A stretch of DNA of 64,000 nt. Source: Mesostigma viride (Eukaryota > Streptophyta > Mesostigmatophyceae > Mesostigmatales > Mesostigmataceae). The stretch lies in the NCBI GenBank assembly GCA_009746045.1, contig RPFO01000934.1, positions 461,001-525,000 of the forward strand, read 5' to 3'. Of the stretch, positions 23,557 to 33,920 are shown piece by piece (the stretch's first letter is position 1; every line of letters starts with the position of its first letter). A model generated the notes under the pieces. It was not told the DNA's origin. It did not search any database and worked only from the letters and a program-made list of their open reading frames with translations. A program made the translations under genes and the position numbers.

Positions 23557-24015
23557 ATATTAAAAATATAATTACTTACAGCAGAGTGAAATCACTCAAA
23601 CCAAAACAAACGCCCAGCTAGAAACCTCTATACAGAGCCATGTCAAAGCTCTATACTACGATAAGACCAATGGAAACGCCTAACGGGAGGAACCTAATAG
23701 CCCTGCTGCACCGCAAAATCAGCCCGCGTACGGCGGAGCATGATGTCAGCCATGGCCCGAGTCAGCGCCACCGACAAGCGCTGACGCCAATATGACGTCC
23801 AGGTCCGCGCCGACCATGGGGCCCGCTGGCCCTCCAGGTCCAGCCGGTCCTCCCGGAGCCAGCAACACTCCTTGAAGAAGGCGGAGGTCAGGGGCCCCAT
23901 GGCCCCAAACTCCTCCAGGACAAAGGGCACCACACGATGGTGCCCGACGTCGCCGTAGGCCAGGAGCTTGGCCCGCTCCGCCCGGTCCGCCGTGTAACCT
24001 GCCGTGAGGGAGGCC
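23557..24015 (-). mobile_element. RLE-LINE family A, 5'-truncated copy A5
   Basis: Family A 3' end inserted between two inverted family B copies. Flanked by CCTTGATATATAT at 23544-23556 and 24016-24028 (11-13 bp target duplication, partly ambiguous at its edge). Confidence 0.88.
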
Positions 24016-24028
24016 CCTTGATATATAT

Positions 24029-24405
24029 TCCGCCTCGACCTCGAGGGTCAGACCGCCCCGTGGTCTGCCCGCACGTGGTCCTCGAATTGGCGGCAGCGCC
24101 TGTCACTCGCCCTCACTCGCACCGTGGCTGATGTGTTATTCCGCGCCGCACCCGGGCCGACTTTGTCGCGACCCATGCGGTCTAGATCCCTCCCAGGCCT
24201 GCATGGTGGGCCGGCAGCGCTGTTGCTGCGTGTCGTAGTTTTGTGATGTAGTTAGTTGTACCTTGTGCAGCTGGTGTGATCCTTGGATGTCCGTGTCAGA
24301 TTCCTATTAATTTCTTCAGGGTTATTCTCCTTATTGGGTTTTTCCAAGGTTATGTTGCATGCCCATCTCACCTCCGTAATCTATCATTCTCAATGAATAT
24401 ATATA
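24029..24405 (+). mobile_element. RLE-LINE family B, 3' end (copy B2)
   Basis: Plus-strand C-terminus: RLDLEGQTAPWSARTWSS, NWRQRLSLALTRTVADV, then the RRTRADF end after a one-base frame disturbance near 24145. Its 3' UTR matches B1. Confidence 0.82.
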
Positions 24406-24418
24406 CATTACAATATAT

Positions 24419-24578
24419 ATGTTAAAAATATAATTACTTACAGCAGAGTGAAATCACTCAAACCAAAGCAAACGCCCAGCTATAAACCTATATACAGAGC
24501 CATGTCAAAGCTCTATACTACGATAAGACCAATGGAAACGCCTAACGGGAGGAACCTAATAGCCCTGCTGCACCGCAA
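24419..24578 (-). mobile_element. RLE-LINE family A, 3'-UTR-only copy A6
   Basis: About 160 bp of family A 3' end, truncated just after the stop codon region. AT-rich ATATATA motifs lie on both sides (24408-24420 and 24578-24588). Confidence 0.85.
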
Positions 24579-24593
24579 TATATATACAATGAA

Positions 24594-25188
24594 TGCGGTT
24601 TGAGGCAGGGGAAAACATGCGTGGACGATAGGAATTATAGCACCGGCGGGCTTCAAAGTGCCGGACGGCAGGCGGTACCACCACTCCGTGGCAGCTTGGC
24701 CCAGTTTGCTACCGGCTGGCACACGTTTTCAGTGAATTTTGGGCTCCAGATTTAAATGCAACGTGCGGTTTGAGGCAGGGGAAAACATGCGTGGACGATA
24801 GGAATTATAGCACCGGCGGGCTTCAAAGTGCCGGACGGCAGGCGGTACCACCACTCCGTGGCAGCTTGGCCCAGTTTGCTACCGGCTGGCACACGTTTTC
24901 AGTGAATTTTGGGCTCCAGATTTAAATGCAACGTGCGGTTTGAGGCAGGGGAAAACATGCGTGGACGATAGGAATTATAGCACCGGCGGGCTTCAAAGTG
25001 CCGGACGGCAGGCGGTACCACCACTCCGTGGCAGCTTGGCCCAGTTTGCTACCGGCTGGCACACGTTTTCAGTGAATTTTGGGCTCCAGATTTAAATGCA
25101 ACGTGCGGTTTGAGGCAGGGGAAAACATGCGTGGACGATAGGAATTATAGCACCGGCGGGCTTCAAAGTGCCGGACGGCAGGCGGTAC
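24594..25188 (+). repeat. 170-bp tandem repeat, 3.5 copies
   Basis: Units start at 24594, 24764, 24934 and 25104 with the word TGCGGTTTGAGGC. The period is exactly 170 bp and the copies look identical. The fourth is cut after 85 bp. Confidence 0.95.
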
Positions 25189-26104
25189 CGCGACCGCAGC
25201 GCGTTGGGGGGCTGCCGCCCCCCAAACCCCCCGCGTGGGGGCTCCGCCCCCCACACCCCCCCGCCCCCCCCCCTCGGTGGCTGCCACGCCTGCCCTGATT
25301 GTTCATGGACGACCCACGACCCCCTTCACCCAACGGCTCCCCCGCTCCCCGGTTGGCGCCTCGGCGGTCCTCTCGGCTTGCGGCCCTTCTTGCGGAGGTG
25401 GGCGACCCGGCTGCGGGGGGCTCGGCCCTGCCAGCCGTTAAGAATGTACTCCAGCACAAGTACATTTTGAGTTTTTCCAAGTTTCTTGTTTTTTGCTTGT
25501 TTCAAGTTCAGTTTTGCATAAAAAGTGTCCCCATAGCCCCTGGATCTCATCTGGAGGTAGTTGAACTAGTATATGCTACAATCTACTAGGTTGTACTATT
25601 TTCTACTACATTTATACTATAATGTACTAAATTGAACTACATCTGAACTAAGTGTAACTGTGATTGATGCCCCTGTAACGTCTCCCAATGCTCAATAACA
25701 GGTCTGGCCACCATTGGTGACCTCCTAGAGCCATTCACAGCTGCATTTCGTGGATCACCGCACAAAAAAAAAATGTTTTACTTAGCCTTATCAACATGGG
25801 AATGAGGGCTTTGGTGTGCAAACATGCATGTGTGCTAAAAATTGGACATTCTGACACTGCGCGAGAGTCTGGTAATACTTAAGCACTTCAGGTCATGATC
25901 GAAGTATAGAATGAACTGATGCAAGCAATCAAGCATTATGCAAGGAATGGAATGCTGCAATGAATTTTAGCAGTAATACTTGCAACTAGGGAACACACGA
26001 TAAAGTCACGAATCTGACATGCATTGTGCCGTCATGGCACATGCATGAACATGTACACGAACAGAGGATCACGCTGACGCCCACGTGCACGCGCATGGCA
26101 ATCC
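25189..26104. other. unassigned; GC hairpins then AT-rich sequence
   Basis: 25205-25260 contains GC-only palindromes (GGGGGGCTGCCGCCCCCC; GGGGGCTCCGCCCCC). 25555-25660 is rich in CTACTA/TACTAT words. No gene recognised. Confidence 0.4.
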
Positions 26105-26214
26105 CCATGCCCCCCCCCCCCACACACACACAAGCCCCAACTCCAAACATTGCACCAATGACCCACCCACCCAAACCCAACCCCAGCCCCCCTGACCCAC
26201 CCAACGCCCATGCA

Positions 26215-27560
26215 CACGCCCATGCCCCCGCCCCCGCCCCCGCCCCCGCCCCCGCCCCCGCCCCCGCCCCGCCCCGCCCCGCCCCCGCCCCGCCCCGCCC
26301 CCCCGCCCCCGCCCCGCCCCCGCCCCGCCCCCGCCCCCCCCCGCCCCGCCCCCGCCCCCGCCCCCGCCCCCGCCCCCGCCCCCGCCCCCGCCCCGCCCCC
26401 GCCCCCGCCCCCGCCCCGCCCCCGCCCCCGCCCCCCCGCCCCGCCCCCGCCCCCGCCCCGCCCCCGCCCCCGCCCCCGCCCATGCCCATGCCCCTGCCCC
26501 CGCATCCGCCCATTCTCACCCACGCCCACGCCCACGCCCACGCCCACGCCCACGCCCACGCCCATGCCCACGCCCACGCCCACGCCCACGCCCACGCCCA
26601 CGCCCACGCCCACGCCCACGCCCACGCCCACGCCCACGCCCACGCCCACGCCCACGCCCACGCCCACGCCCACGCCCACGCCCACGCCCACGCCCACGCC
26701 CACGCCCACGCCCACGCCCACGCCCACGCCCACGCCCACCCTAGCCTCACCCCTACTCCAAGCCACAATTATACCGAAAGCCACAGCCAGAAGTAGAGCG
26801 CAGCTGCAACAATAGCAGACGTAGCTGAGACACACACCTACCCACGCCAACGCCCACGCCCACGCCCACGCCCACGCCAACGCCCACGCCCACGCCCACG
26901 CCCACGCCCACGCCCACGCCCACGCCCACGCCCACGCCCACGCCCACGCCCACGCCCACGCCCACGCCCACGCCCACGCCCACGCCACGCCCACGCCCAC
27001 GCCCACGCCACGCCCACGCCCACGCCCACGCCCACGCCCACGCCCACGCCCACGCCCACGCCCACGCCCACGCCCACGCCCACGCCCACGCCCACGCCCA
27101 CGCCCACGCCCACGCCCACGCCCACGCCCACGCCCACGCCCACGCCCACGCCCACACCCACGCCCACGCCCACGCCCACGCCCACGCCCACGCCCACACC
27201 CACACCCACGCCCACGCCCACGCCCACACCCACACCCACGCCCACGCCCACGCCCACGCCCACGCCCACGCCCACGCCCACGCCCACGCCCACGCCCACT
27301 CCCACGCCTACGCCACGCCCACGCCCACGCCCACGCCCACGCCCATGCCAACGCCCACGCCCACGCCCACGCCCACGCCCACGCCCACGCCCACGCCCAC
27401 GCCCACGCCCACGCCCACGCCCACGCCCACGCCCACGCCCACGCCCACGCCCACGCCCACGCCCACGCCCACGCCCACGCCCACGCCCACGCCCACGCCC
27501 GCGCCCATGCCCACGCTCACGCCCACGCCCACGCCCACGCCCGCGCCTGCGCCCACCCTA
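26215..27560 (+). repeat. hexanucleotide megasatellite (CCCCGC/CCCACG)n
   Basis: 26215-26495 is (CCCCCG)n with frequent one-base shortenings. 26518-26740, 26845-27310 and 27311-27555 are (CCCACG)n. A ~110-bp spacer beginning CACCCTAGCCTCACCCCTAC recurs at 26737 and 27554, so the hexamer blocks sit inside a larger repeat unit. Stop-free frames across it (PTPTPT, AHAHAH, GVGVGV) are not genes. Confidence 0.95.
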
Positions 27561-27825
27561 GCCTCACCCCTACTCCAAGCCACAAATGCACCGTAAGCCA
27601 CAGCCAGAAGTACAGCACAGCAGCGACAATTGCAGACTTAGCCCAGACACACACCTACCCACGTCAATGCCCCTGCCCAGAGACTCGCGGCCTCATCCCA
27701 CCCCCCTGCACGAACAGTTCCCAAACAAAAGAAAAGGCAAACAAAAGGAACAAGAGTAGCAAGCTGCATTGCGAGCACATATGCCAGTTCTGGTGCACAT
27801 GCCAGGCCGAAAGCAACTCATGATT

Positions 27826-28008
27826 GCCCCTGCCCCTGCCCCTGCCCCTACCCCTGCCCCTGCCCCTGCCCCTGCCCCTGCCCCTGCCCCTGCCCCTGCC
27901 CCTGCCCCTGCCCCTGCCCCTGCCCCTGCCCCTGCCCCTGCCCCTGCCCCTGCCCCTGCCCCTGCCCCTGCCCCTGCCCCTGCCCCTGCCCCTGCTCCTG
28001 CCCCTGCC
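27826..28008 (+). repeat. (CCCCTG)n minisatellite
   Basis: About 30 units, nearly pure. Confidence 0.95.
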
Positions 28009-29197
28009 ATCACCATTCTAACCACCACACATTACGAAAAGCAAGAAGAAATTATAATGATAATAAGAAGAAATTATAAGAAGAAGAAATAATAATAATA
28101 AACAAGCACAAAGTTGACTGCACATGCGACTGTACCAGTAGGCACGTAGCAAATTTTAGCTGCAGCTTCAATTTCAACTTCATTGCAATTGCAAGTGTGA
28201 CTGCATGTGTAATTGCACTACCAATGCCTAATGCCCACTGCATGTGCCCAGTGCGAATGCAATTCAAAAGCAACATGCAATCGAAATTACAGCTGAAGCC
28301 GGCTATTAACAAAGATATTTAAAGCAGTTGTTAACTACAGAGACCCAATGAAAATGCAAATGCAATGAAAAAGCAACAGAAGTTGAAGCCACTGCCACTC
28401 TACCTGCCGACAGTAACACCACCGCCAGCACCCACTCATATCCCAACGACAAGGAAATAGAATTGCCCAAAGCCAGACATACATTGGGACGCATAAGCAA
28501 ACGGCAACGCAAGCGCACATGCAAATGTATACGCAAAGGCAAAGGCAAACGCAAACGCAAACGCAAACGCAAGCCTGTCATGTACCTACGCTTAACTGCA
28601 AACGCAAACTGTGCACGAAGCAAAAAGATTGGATGGCCAAGATCATGGCAAATACGAGGGCCGAAAACAATCCAACTTCATCTAAATGTCCGAAATCCTC
28701 ACGACGTTTCGATGCGCGCTTGAATGTCGAAGGCCTGCGCCGATTATCGATCATAAGTCGAATGTGTAATTGTCGGCTTATGAGAACTGCTTTGCGACAG
28801 TATCACGTCAGGCCGTTCCTGTGCAGCCATTTTCCCTGTGCAGCGGGTGGACAACGTTCACTTTCCGCATTATTCATGGCTATCGAAGTTAATTCTTACC
28901 GACCCCGGCTGCCATGGCCACTGGCCACGCATATCAAGTTCAGGTATTCCCGACCTGTAGCGCAGCAGATTTCTGTTGGAAGGCATCCTAAGCATCGTGA
29001 TAAAAGAAATCCGAACAATAGACATTCATGCTGCATCTAAGGACATTATGGCATTTGTATATACTGCAAGTACATGTATCGACATTGCCGTGATTGCTAA
29101 CCCCGACTCACCATGAACAGGAACTTTCCCTCTGCCTCCATGAAATGTACTTCGTGAAATGTACTGTAATACATATGATGTACTACGATGATAATCA
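28009..29197. other. unassigned sequence with short repeats
   Basis: GAAGAAATTATAA/AATAAT tract at 28040-28100. (CAAACG)n-like tract at 28498-28575. No gene recognised. Confidence 0.4.
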
Positions 29198-29812
29198 TCC
29201 CAGCAAAGCCATAGTACACCTTCCGTTTCGACCGCCATGTCGGCCACTAGTCCGGATAGCTCAATGTGCACCTGACCTTGACACTAATCGCACAAACAGC
29301 CACAATTTTGCAAGCAAGAAGGCATGGCTACCTCGGCATTTCATGAAATGTACTTCGTGAAATGCATTTCGTGAAATGTACTAAGGAACGTGATTGGCCG
29401 GCGTTCGCTCGCCAAATCTCGCAAAATGTACTAAGGCACGTGATTGGTCCCGCAAAATGTACTAAGGAACGTGATTGGCCGGCGAAGATTCTGTTTGCTG
29501 CAATTAAAATTCCCTACAGAATCTTCGCCGGCCAATCACGTTCCTTAGTACATTTTGCGGGACCAATCACGTGCCTTAGTACATTTTGCGAGATTTGGCG
29601 AGCGAACGCCGGCCAATCACGTTCCTTAGTACATTTCACGAAATGCATTTCACGAAGTACATTTCATGAAATGCCGAGGTAGCCATGTCTTCTTGCTTGC
29701 AAAATTGTGGCTGTTTGTGCGATTAGTGTCAAGGTCAGGTGCACATTGAGCTATCCGGACTAGTGGCCGACATGGCGGTCGAAACGGAAGGTGTGCTATG
29801 GCTTTGCTGGGA
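29198..29812. repeat. 615-bp near-perfect palindrome (297-bp arms, 21-nt loop)
   Basis: Arms 29198-29494 and 29516-29812 pair without indels (paired positions sum to 59010) and with very few mismatches. Each arm contains three AAATGTACTAAGG-type motifs next to ACGTGATTGG. The right arm contains the start of the ORF at 29772, so the left arm carries an inverted copy of the same ORF start. Confidence 0.95.
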
Positions 29813-30245
29813 CATAATCGTGGCTATCTGCTTCCTGGCTTTCGCTATCATGGTGATGGGACACCATGGGAAGCGCAAGTTCGCAGCCATAGTGCTAAGC
29901 GGCAGCACCCATGCCGGCAGCCTAGTGACCGACGAGACGTTCGACTGTAAGTGCGGCCACGAGTGCATGAAGCCCATTAGAATATCACATCTCCAGGCAT
30001 TGCGAAGCGCCTGGTTTTCGCCCGGGCGGAAGCAAGAGGACAGGAAGGCGGCGATAAAGCAGCAGCTGCACCAGGGGGGGTACGACGCCATAACCACGAT
30101 GTCGTCATCTACTCGTCACAAGTTCGTTCATGGCGCTGGTTTTCGGTTCGTTCTCGACGGGGGAGTCAAGGATATGAACATAGGGTTTGTGACCCCTTTT
30201 CACTTTCGCGTTTCACTTTCGAGGCGGCCTTCAGGCACTGCCTGA
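29772..30245 (+). CDS. hypothetical protein, possible DNA-transposon ORF
   Basis: 157 residues from ATG 29772. It has a hydrophobic N-terminal helix (residues ~12-32), then a small Cys-rich segment CKCGHECMKPI, RISHLQALRSAWFSPGRKQE and a later HKFV...GFRFVLDGGVKDMNIGF. The spacing CxCxxxC ... L..LR..W......R ... F.LDG resembles the N-terminal part of some DDE-transposase-associated proteins, but I cannot assign a family. Its promoter side is a giant palindrome. Confidence 0.4.
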   Translation: MAVETEGVLWLCWDIIVAICFLAFAIMVMGHHGKRKFAAIVLSGSTHAGSLVTDETFDCKCGHECMKPIRISHLQALRSAWFSPGRKQEDRKAAIKQQLHQGGYDAITTMSSSTRHKFVHGAGFRFVLDGGVKDMNIGFVTPFHFRVSLSRRPSGTA

Positions 30246-30679
30246 AAATTAGCAACCACGTTTGGAACTCTTCGGACCACCTGTGAAACTAATCACATTT
30301 GATGATGTGCTGGCGGGCCTGGGCATCGCATTTGAGCATTACTTCGAGCAGGGCTCAACAAGCTCGATTCGCCAACTCAACCCGAAGAAGCCCTAAGCTG
30401 CGGTAAGACATATATTTGTGTGGATGGCTCTTGATATCATGCTGAATTTCTATTCTTCTCTAGGTGGACAGTTCATGTGCAGCCATACAGGTCATCCATG
30501 TGTGTTTTAACCATGTTGCATGTGCCACAGATATTATGAGCAGTATTTACTAAGTGTGCTGGAGTCGTTGTTGCATGCTTGTTGTATTTCACAGTTCACG
30601 CCTGCATGAACGCATCGTTGATACTAATGATTATTCATATTGCATGACTGTTCTATTGGGGACGCCGCGCTTGATGTCA

Positions 30680-32432
30680 CAACGTGGCCGAAAGGGTGCA
30701 TCCACCGCTGACGGCCGGTGGGTGAAATCGATGGACGCATTTCCGAAGAAGCCAGCCGCGGGCCACACCCATGGCGCGGGCGGGGGCGCGGGCGGGGGCG
30801 GGGGCGGGGGAGAAGGCGCGGGTGCGGGCGCGGGCGCCACCCAAGACGCGGGCGCGGGCGCGGGCCCGGGCGGGGGCGGGGGCGCAGGCGCAGGCGCCGG
30901 CGCGGGTGCGGGCGCGGGCGCCACCCAAGGCGCGCGCGCGGGCGCGGGCGGGGTGGGGGCGCAGGCGCCGGCGCGGGTGCGGGCGCGGGCGCCACCGCCG
31001 ACTTGGATGATGAGCCAGCAACCGAAGCCGAGAGGGAGAGGCACCGCTCTTCGAAGGTGTTCGATCTCGAAGTGTTTTGGGGCCCGGATATGACCGTGTA
31101 TGTCCGCTGGCGCCTAGCCGCATCGGAGACGTTGGTAAATGCACCGGTGAACAAGTGGCAGCCCACAGGGCCTAATGGCGAGGCTTGTGACGGGGTCACG
31201 CCCATTGGGTACACCCCGCAGGGAGATCCTGTCTATGGGTGCCTCCTCATAGAGCGTGGCAAGGCCCCCAAAGGAAGTCCTGGTCTAGTGCCGCTTTTTG
31301 AATGGGACGAGGGCGGTGCCAGGAGATGTACCTGCGCTAGCCTTCACAGCTTTTTCCTGACATCGTCGCCGCTGAGAAGCAGCAGTTGCTGGACGGATGG
31401 ATTGAGCAGGTGCCAAAGTCCGTGGAGGATGTGCGTGCCAACAACGAGAATCTGTTCGACATCATGGAGCAAAAGCTCAAAGAGAAGCGTGAACTGCAAG
31501 CGAACAAGGCGGTACCCTTACCGCTGCGATCTGCAGGCGACCAGTCGGTTGCGCGGGCAACACGAGCACTGAGGCTGCCCATAAAACAAGTAATCTCACA
31601 CGTCGCTTGCCCTGCCCGCGAGATTCAAGCGCAGATCAACCGCGCATGTGCGCCCGCTGCGCGAGGGAGCACATCAACGGCAACGCCCGCTTTGCGCACA
31701 CTGATTTCCGGCAGGCACACCTTCAAGGTGAATGGAAGCCTCATACGACGCAGCGACCTACTCGTTGTTAAGCGGCCAGCCGTCACCTGCGGGCAGGGAA
31801 TGCCGTGGGCACCACACATGCTGGTGAAGGTCCTTGATCTGGAAGGCGATCGCACGGAGCGTGACAGCATTGTCGCCTCTCCTTACTACGCACCGTCGTG
31901 GACGGGCCAGTTTTCTAGAGTGACATTAGGTGGCGGCAGCGCAGGGATGACGGTCCCCATTTCTGATGTACACCTGCAGCACTGGACAGTGGGCGGTACG
32001 GCAGAGGTGCACCAGCCTGAGCTGATCAGTACCGGCAAACTGTCAGCTGCCACGGTGGCGGCGTTGAAAGAGCACCCGCAGATTGACTTTGAGCATTACA
32101 AGACTGCCACCGCCGCCAGGGCAGCAGCAAAGGATGACTGCAATGCCTACTTTGCCGAGCATGGAGCACGTGCGCTTATCGGGATGCGCCTGTGTGCCCT
32201 GTTTCCGGGGATAGCGAGGAAGAGGGAGCGCTTCCATGGCTGGGTCACTAAGGTTCAGGAAAGGGGAGGTCACCTGCTCATCAAGGCGATGTGGGCTGAT
32301 GGGCAGTGTGAGGACTATCATGCCCTGGCGGAGGTGACGCAGTTCGTGTGCGGCTGCCCACACCCAGTCGAGGCATTTGGCCGCGCTCGCTTCTTTCCAC
32401 AGGAGCTAGGCTGGCACCGTGAACGCAGGTGA
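30680..32432 (+). pseudogene. unrecognised transposon-like ORF, frame-broken
   Basis: The first part (about 30680-31330) has VKSMDAFPKKPAAG, a Gly/Ala-rich minisatellite-encoded stretch, then SSKVFDLEVFWGPDMTVYVR and GVTPIGYTPQGDPVYGCLL. A stop and frame change near 31335 separate it from 31386-32432 (348 residues) with LLDGWIEQVPKSVEDVRANN, GMPWAPHMLVKVLDLEGDR, GMTVPISDVHLQHWTVGG, GMRLCALFPGIARKRERFHG and an H-rich end. No known domain is identified. The repeat-rich surroundings suggest a second protein of a mobile element. Confidence 0.4.
30772..31005 (+). repeat. GCGGGC-type minisatellite within ORF
   Basis: Degenerate (GCGGGCGCGGGCGG)-like units with a ~66-bp higher-order repeat marked by GCGCCACCCAAG at about 30834 and 30918. 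Confidence 0.85.
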
Positions 32433-32469
32433 TGGCACCCACATAGACGATGCCGTCCCTGCTGTGCAC

Positions 32470-32640
32470 AGTGACAGTGAAGGCGGGGAGGAGGAGGAAG
32501 AGGGAGAGAAAGAGGGGGAGAAAGAGGGGGAGGAGGGGGAGGAGGAGGGAGAGGGGAGGGAGAGGGGAGGGAGAATGGGAGGGGGAGGGGGAGGAGGAAG
32601 AGGGAGAGGGAGAGGGAGAGGAGGATGCGGAATGGGAGCC
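32470..32640 (+). repeat. GA-rich (GAGGGAGAGG)n purine tract
   Basis: Almost pure purine strand, just after the stop of the preceding ORF. Confidence 0.85.
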
Positions 32641-32660
32641 GGGGATGACTGGTAGATGAG

Positions 32661-33069
32661 ACGGTGCCATCTACCGGCGCATGGAATGAAGTGGTAGACA
32701 AGTTTACTCATGGTTGTCGGCAAGTGGAGCATGCACGCCTGGCCTAGGTGAATTTAAATCAATGAGTTGAGTTTGGAGAGGCTGCATTTTGCTTGGATGA
32801 AGAATGTGTTAGCATGGCCAAACTTTTATGGCTTGTAGCCAAATCCTCTTGGGGTATGTGCACAGTGTACTAGCGGTGAACATGTGCAATTGCGAGGATT
32901 CCTGTCTTGTAGCGATGTGGCCTCTCACCCTGCAGCCTGGTAGATGTGTTGGCATGCAGCCACCCATCATTGGTCATCCGATCTGGTGTGATTTGCATTT
33001 GCACACCTTGTATTAAGGCCATGATATGATGATGTCTTGTTATTTTTAATGTGTATATGCGAAAAGAGG
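32661..33069. other. unassigned AT-richer sequence
   Basis: No gene recognised. Confidence 0.4.
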
Positions 33070-33900
33070 CATAATATGCTTGTATATAGTGCTAGCAAAT
33101 GTCACTACCTTTACCTATGCCTGACCTTACAAGTTGAGGATGGTCTAATGTAGTGGCAAACAGGTTATTTACAACAATTCACAGTTTTCTGACATAGTTT
33201 GAGGCAACTATACTTACCAAAATGCTTGAAAAAGGCAAAAAATGCACCATTTATGCTAGCAAACGTCACTATTTTGAGATCAAACTGGGCCCAAACTTGG
33301 CCCATGGTCTAATCTAGTGGTGTGTAGGTTGCTTCCAACATTTCATAGCTTTCTGACATAGTTTGATATTGTTTAGTAGCTTACACTGAGCAAAATGCTT
33401 GAAAATGGCAAAAAATGCACCATTTATGCTAGCAAACGTCACTATTTTGACGTCAGACTGAGCCCAAACTTGGCCCATGGTCTAATCTAGTGGTGTTTAG
33501 GTTGCTTCCAATATTTCATAGCTTTATGACGTAGTTTGATATTGTTTAGTAGCTTACACTTAGCAAAATGCTTGAAAATGGCAAAAAATGCAGTATTTAT
33601 GCCAGCAAACGTCACTATTTTGAGTTCAGATTGACCCCAAACTTTGTGCATGGTCTATTCTAGTGGTAATTAGGTTGCTTGCAAATATCCATGATGGTTT
33701 GACGTGATTTAGTACTGTTTCCTATTTATTACTATTTAATTTAATTTAAAATGACAAAAATGTACCTTTATTGCTAGCAAATGTCACCAAGATGACGTCC
33801 GATCGATACCAAACTTTGTACGAGATCTATTTTGGTTGCAAACATCATGCATGACAATTTTCAGCATAAAAAGACAAACTTCGGTACGAAGTACATTTTG
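33070..33900 (+). repeat. ~173-bp tandem repeat, ~4.8 diverged copies
   Basis: The landmark ATGCACCATTTATGCTAGCA recurs at about 33244, 33417, 33590 and, diverged, 33762. A still more diverged unit precedes it. Units share GCTAGCAAACGTCACTATTTTGA and GCCCATGGTCTAATCTAGTGG. Confidence 0.9.
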
Positions 33901-33920
33901 CGTGCTGGAGTACATTTTTA

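Noticed and set aside
24594-25188. CRISPR-like array
   Set aside because: The 170-bp units are contiguous with no unique spacers, and the genome is eukaryotic.
25986-27601. Frames encoding poly-WAWA, GVGV, PTPT and RGRG across the hexanucleotide arrays
   Set aside because: Products of stop-free hexamer repeats. No conserved flanking domain.
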